Assembly: GCF_010730355.1 (NCBI RefSeq)
Contig: NZ_AP022576.1
Location: 1,240,001-1,304,000 of the forward strand
Direction of reading: 5' to 3'
Length of the DNA stretch: 64,000 nucleotides
DNA from: Mycobacterium florentinum
GTDB taxonomy: Bacteria; Actinomycetota; Actinomycetes; Mycobacteriales; Mycobacteriaceae
Each line of letters begins with the position of its first letter. Position 1 is the first letter of the stretch. The notes below the pieces were generated by a model that saw only the letters and a program-made list of their open reading frames with translations, was not told the DNA's origin and did not search any database. Shown piece after piece: positions 60,691-64,000 of the stretch. A program made the position numbers and the translations under genes.

Positions 60691-61890
60691 ATGGAATTCG
60701 CATACACCCCACGGCTAGCCGAGCTCAAAGACCGCGCCCGCGCCCTTACCGAGAAGATCATGCCCTTCGAGGACGAGTGCGAACGCCACAACGGACTGTC
60801 GACCGAGTCGCACGCGTCGATCAAGGCCGCCGTGCTGGGCTCGGGCCTGCAGGCGATCAACACGGCAACCGAGTTCGGCGGGGCCGGACTCAGTGTGCTG
60901 GAACAGGTGGTCGTGCAAGACGAACTCGGCAAGCTGACGAACGCACTGTGGGACACGGTGTGGCGGCCGGCCAACCCGCTCGCGCACGCCTCCGCGGAGC
61001 AACGCGAGCGGTATCTGATCCCCAGCGCGCGCGGTGAGCGGCGTGACGCGGTTGCCATTTCGGAATCCGCGGCCGGATCCGACTTCTCGGCCGCCCAGAC
61101 CACCGCGCTGCCGGACGGCGACGGTGGCTACGTGATCAACGGCGAAAAGTGGTTCGTCACCGTCGGAGACGTCGCCGACTATCTCATCGTGCTCGCCTAC
61201 GTCGAGCCGGAGCACGCTCCGACCATGTTCCTGGTGGACGTCGCCACACCGGGTGTGGCCATCACCAATGTCCCGCGCTACACCCACACTTTCGTCTACG
61301 AGCACCCCGAATTCAGCTTCACCGACGTCCGAGTGGGGGCGGATGCGGTACTCGGTGGCATCGGCGCCGGGCTGGAACTGACCCGGGATTGGTTCACCGA
61401 GGAGCGATTGATGATCGGCGCGCGGACCATCGGCGCCGCGGAGCGCGCGCTGACGCACGCGGTCGACTGGGCGCGCGAACGCGTGCAGGGCGGCCAGCCG
61501 CTGATCAACCGGCAGCTCATCCAGGGCATGATCGCCGACTCGGTCGTCGACATCACCACCAACCGCGCCCTCACCCACCAGGTCGCCTGGGAATTCGACC
61601 AGGCCGATCTGAGTGATCCCGACCAACGAAAGACGTTGCACGCCAAGGCCGCGACTGTGAAACTTGCGGCGTCCGAGGCGTCGAACCGGGTGGCGGATCG
61701 CGCGGTGCAGATCTTCGGCGGCCGTGGCTATATCCGCGACTATCCGGTCGAGCGGCTGTGGCGAGAGCTGCGGGTCGACCGGATTTGGGAAGGGACCTCG
61801 GAGATTCAACGCCTCGTCATCGCGAACGAGACCAACAAGCGCGGGCTGGAAAAGCTGCTGTCATTCCGCACACTGACGGACCAGCGATAA
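60691..61890 (+). CDS. Acyl-CoA dehydrogenase 2
   Basis: 399-residue acyl-CoA dehydrogenase, paralogous to the one at 58696. It has S-E-S-A-A-G-S-D-F, N-G-E-K-W-F-V-T, a shared R-K-T-L-H-A-K-A segment and I-W-E-G-T-S-E-I-Q-R with the catalytic Glu. In the first half-motif the common T-E is S-E and the Q-R-x-x-F-G loop is replaced by Q-G-G-Q-P-L, so substrate shape may differ, or the two may form a heteromer. GAAAGGA lies 10 nt upstream of ATG 60691. Confidence 0.93.
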   Translation: MEFAYTPRLAELKDRARALTEKIMPFEDECERHNGLSTESHASIKAAVLGSGLQAINTATEFGGAGLSVLEQVVVQDELGKLTNALWDTVWRPANPLAHASAEQRERYLIPSARGERRDAVAISESAAGSDFSAAQTTALPDGDGGYVINGEKWFVTVGDVADYLIVLAYVEPEHAPTMFLVDVATPGVAITNVPRYTHTFVYEHPEFSFTDVRVGADAVLGGIGAGLELTRDWFTEERLMIGARTIGAAERALTHAVDWARERVQGGQPLINRQLIQGMIADSVVDITTNRALTHQVAWEFDQADLSDPDQRKTLHAKAATVKLAASEASNRVADRAVQIFGGRGYIRDYPVERLWRELRVDRIWEGTSEIQRLVIANETNKRGLEKLLSFRTLTDQR

Positions 61891-61894
61891 CCCG

Positions 61895-62638
61895 ATGTCG
61901 GGGGACATCGTTGGGGCGGTTGATGTTTCGCGGCACGACGACGTCGCGGTGATCACGCTGCGGCGGGAGCGCAAGCTCAATGCGCTCTCGTCGCACATGG
62001 AATCCGAATTGCTGCGTGCGCTGCACGGTCCCGAAGTCAAATCCAGCCGGGCCGTCGTCGTCACCGGCGGCGACGCCGTATTCTCGGCGGGCGCGGACAC
62101 CACCGAACTGCAGCTGATGACGACGCGCGACATCGTCGACTACTACCGCGGCTCGGGCCGAGTGTACGAGGAATTCGCGATGCTGCCGCAGCCGACGGTG
62201 GCCGCGATCACCGGCTACTGCCTGGGCGGCGGACTCGAATTGGCGCTGGCGGCCGACGTGCGAATCGCCGATGCCGCAGCGGTTTTCGGCTTTCCGGAGG
62301 TATGCATCGGAATCCTGCCCTCCTCGGGAGGACTCACCCGCATCGTTCGGGCCGTGGGAGCGGGGCGCGCAAGCGACCTGGTGCTGCGCGGCAGACGGCT
62401 CACCACCCGGCAGGCGGAGCAGTGGGGCATCGTCACCGAAATCAGCCCGCCCGGCCGGCATGTGCAGCGCGCGATCGGCATTGCGCGGACGCTCGCCGCG
62501 CACTCGCCGCTCGCCCTGCAGATCACCAAACGGGTGCTGAACGTGAGCTTCGATGCGCCAAGGGAAGCTGCGTTATTGCTCGAGCAGCTTTCCTATGCGG
62601 TCCTTAACGACGCGGGCGAATTCGTAGACAGTCCATAA
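61895..62638 (+). CDS. Enoyl-CoA hydratase/isomerase family protein
   Basis: 247-residue crotonase-fold protein. The oxyanion hole is formed by F-S-A-G-A-D and G-Y-C-L-G-G-G. Both hydratase Glu residues are present at the right 20-residue spacing (G-G-G-L-E-L-A and F-P-E-V), so hydration of an enoyl-CoA is plausible. It starts 4 bp after the second dehydrogenase and completes a dehydrogenation-hydration sequence. No thiolase or hydroxyacyl-CoA dehydrogenase follows in the operon. Confidence 0.94.
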   Translation: MSGDIVGAVDVSRHDDVAVITLRRERKLNALSSHMESELLRALHGPEVKSSRAVVVTGGDAVFSAGADTTELQLMTTRDIVDYYRGSGRVYEEFAMLPQPTVAAITGYCLGGGLELALAADVRIADAAAVFGFPEVCIGILPSSGGLTRIVRAVGAGRASDLVLRGRRLTTRQAEQWGIVTEISPPGRHVQRAIGIARTLAAHSPLALQITKRVLNVSFDAPREAALLLEQLSYAVLNDAGEFVDSP

Positions 62639-62754
62639 GAATTCGCGTGCGAGCGCGACGCGTACGAACAATCAGTCTCAAACTTTTCACCACGAATTGT
62701 TTGGGTTCTGCTGCGCACCCAGAAACAGAACTAGGACGAACGAAAGAATGAGCG

Positions 62755-63816
62755 ATGACCGTCCCGGCAGTTTTCGCATTACGGCCACCTGAAATCAATT
62801 CCGCACTGATGTATGCGGGAAACGGTTCCGGCTCGATGCTGGCCGCGGCATCGGCGTGGCGAAGTCTCGCCGCAGAACTGCATCACACCGCGTCGGCGTT
62901 TGCCTCGACGATAACCGCGCTGGTCGACGAGCACTGGCACGGCCCGGCGTCGGCATCGCCGGCAGCCGCCGCCGCGGCACGCTATACGAGGTGGATGAAG
63001 TCCACCGCGGCCTGGGCCGACCGCACCGCCATGCAAGCCGACGCGGCCGCGGTCGCTTACGAAACCGCTTTCGCCGCAACCGTTCCGCCGGCAGTGGTCG
63101 CGGCCAACCGCAGCGAGCTGGCTTACCTGGTGGCGACCAACCTCCTCGGTCAGAACACCCCGGCAATCATGGCCACCCAGGCGCAGTACATCGAGATGTG
63201 GGCGCAAGACGCCGATGCGATGACCGGCTACGCGGTCGCGTCGATGGCCGCCGCGCAGCTGACTCCTGCTGTCGTACCGCCCAAGGTCGCCAACCCTGGC
63301 TTGACCGACGACCCACCCGCGCCACCATGGCAGCCGCCGCAATGGTGGACGGACTTCATCAACAACTGGGGACCGAACTCGAACTTGGTGAACTCCCTTG
63401 CCACCATGGTCTCCGGCTTCGCCCTGCCCACCACGTATGCGGGCTTGAGTGGCAGCGGCGACGTGGCGGCCGCGGCCGGGGATGGTGCCGCGGCAGCGGC
63501 GGATGCGGCAGCTGTTGACACCGGGGCGATCGGTGCCGAGCTGGCACGAGCGACCGGTTTCGGAGCCGTCGCGGCCGGCACGGGCAACGCGATGCCGATC
63601 GGCAAGCTGGCGGTGCCGCAGAGCTGGACCACCGCCGCCGAAATAACCCGCGTCGTCACGCCGATCGGCACTCCGCTGGTTGCGCCACCGCACGAGGCGG
63701 CGGCCGGTATGCCCGCGATGCCGATCGCGAACGTCGGCGGCCGAAACGTCGCGCGCCACGCCCCGCAGTACGGCTTCCGCCCACAGATCGTCACGCGGCC
63801 GCCGTCGGCGGGCTGA
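62755..63816 (+). CDS. PPE family protein
   Basis: 353-residue PPE protein, a mycobacterial surface or secreted family exported by ESX systems. The PPE motif is [10 protein letters not shown] (residues 7-16) and W-H-G-P-A-S gives the WxG turn near residue 62. The Ala-rich middle and a tail with L-A-V-P-Q-S-W resemble the SVP subgroup, although the G-x-x-S-V-P-x-x-W motif is degenerate. No PE gene precedes it. The 116 bp upstream contain no gene. Confidence 0.93.
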   Translation: MTVPAVFALRPPEINSALMYAGNGSGSMLAAASAWRSLAAELHHTASAFASTITALVDEHWHGPASASPAAAAAARYTRWMKSTAAWADRTAMQADAAAVAYETAFAATVPPAVVAANRSELAYLVATNLLGQNTPAIMATQAQYIEMWAQDADAMTGYAVASMAAAQLTPAVVPPKVANPGLTDDPPAPPWQPPQWWTDFINNWGPNSNLVNSLATMVSGFALPTTYAGLSGSGDVAAAAGDGAAAAADAAAVDTGAIGAELARATGFGAVAAGTGNAMPIGKLAVPQSWTTAAEITRVVTPIGTPLVAPPHEAAAGMPAMPIANVGGRNVARHAPQYGFRPQIVTRPPSAG

Positions 63817-63819
63817 GCG

Positions 63820-64000
63820 TCAGGCGTCCTCGGTCTGCTTGACGCAATCGCCGTTGCGCGCGCCGTGCGGCCGTAGAACTCCCCCGCCGCCGCCGCGGCG
63901 CTGGCCGGCCAGTGCGGGTTGCTCGATGAGCCGGCCGCCACGGGGCAACGACAGCGCTGACAAGGCGGCCGCAGATCGGCCCGCGCAGGCCAGGACTGGC
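63820..64000 (-). CDS. Possible C-terminal fragment of an unidentified gene
   Basis: A minus-strand frame is open from the window edge to TGA at 63820-63822, giving about 60 residues rich in Gly, Arg and Ala and ending N-G-D-C-V-K-Q-T-E-D-A. Codon positions look plausibly coding and the stop falls just past the convergent PPE stop. No family is recognised, and other frames are also open, so the call is weak. Confidence 0.3.
   Translation of the reverse strand, partial: PVLACAGRSAAALSALSLPRGGRLIEQPALAGQRRGGGGGVLRPHGARNGDCVKQTEDA

Overview
The window is high-GC actinobacterial chromosome. It is most likely from a nontuberculous Mycobacterium. The evidence is a long stretch collinear with the M. 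tuberculosis H37Rv block Rv1415 down to about Rv1377 (ribA2, ribC, lprG, P55, ribG, rpe, fmu, fmt, an Rv1405c/Rv1404 pair, priA, lipI, lipH, metK, coaBC, rpoZ, gmk, mihF and the pyr operon), an mIHF gene, a PPE gene, and many leaderless-type starts (TANNNT 6-7 nt before the start codon). Locus names are from memory of H37Rv and the species is not resolved. No tRNA, rRNA, CRISPR array, insertion sequence or prophage gene was seen.

Region 1 (1-18.9 kb) is the conserved core. It holds riboflavin genes, the LprG/P55 lipid-export pair, the fmt-fmu-rpe-ribG run, a MarR regulator with its methyltransferase (frameshifted here), PriA, two hormone-sensitive-lipase-type esterases, a Baeyer-Villiger-type monooxygenase and metK. 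Compared with H37Rv, Rv1403c, the cyp132/PE_PGRS/VapBC10 group and PE15/PPE20 are missing from their expected places.

Region 2 (18.9-30.9 kb) is a minus-strand housekeeping tract. The pyr operon (pyrR-pyrB-pyrC-membrane protein-carA-carB-pyrF) is joined almost throughout by 1-4 bp overlaps and preceded by a candidate PyrR-binding RNA element. It is followed by mihF, gmk, rpoZ, coaBC and metK.

Region 3 (31-40.3 kb) is mixed. It holds a small methyltransferase, a secreted CBM2 protein with a perfect 15-bp inverted repeat in its signal-peptide region, a tandem pair of paralogous proteins of unknown function, a flavin monooxygenase with a palindromic operator, a beta-lactamase-fold hydrolase, a GNAT acetyltransferase and a 1057-residue cyclase-like/AAA/TPR regulator with a degenerate cyclase site.

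Region 4 (40.3-47 kb) is the most unusual part: a tight six-gene minus-strand operon of GntR regulator, AprB-like 2x[4Fe-4S] ferredoxin, a substrate-binding lipoprotein that appears fused to a NosL-like domain, a permease, an ATPase, and an AprA/fumarate-reductase-like flavoprotein fused to about nine HEAT repeats. It looks like a transport-plus-redox module for an unidentified, perhaps sulfur-containing, substrate.

Region 5 (47.4-62.6 kb) is a divergent catabolic island. The minus-strand arm encodes a Rieske oxygenase with a Glu in the bridging position (as in quaternary-amine oxygenases), a TetR regulator, a polyamine-type ABC importer, an FAD amine oxidase and an aldehyde dehydrogenase. 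The plus-strand arm encodes an unknown 148-residue protein, a 3Fe-4S-type ferredoxin, an ADP-forming acyl-CoA synthetase, two acyl-CoA dehydrogenases, an SDR and an enoyl-CoA hydratase. Together they suggest uptake of an amine, oxidative C-N cleavage, aldehyde oxidation, CoA activation and beta-oxidation. A PPE gene and a cut-off reading frame close the window.
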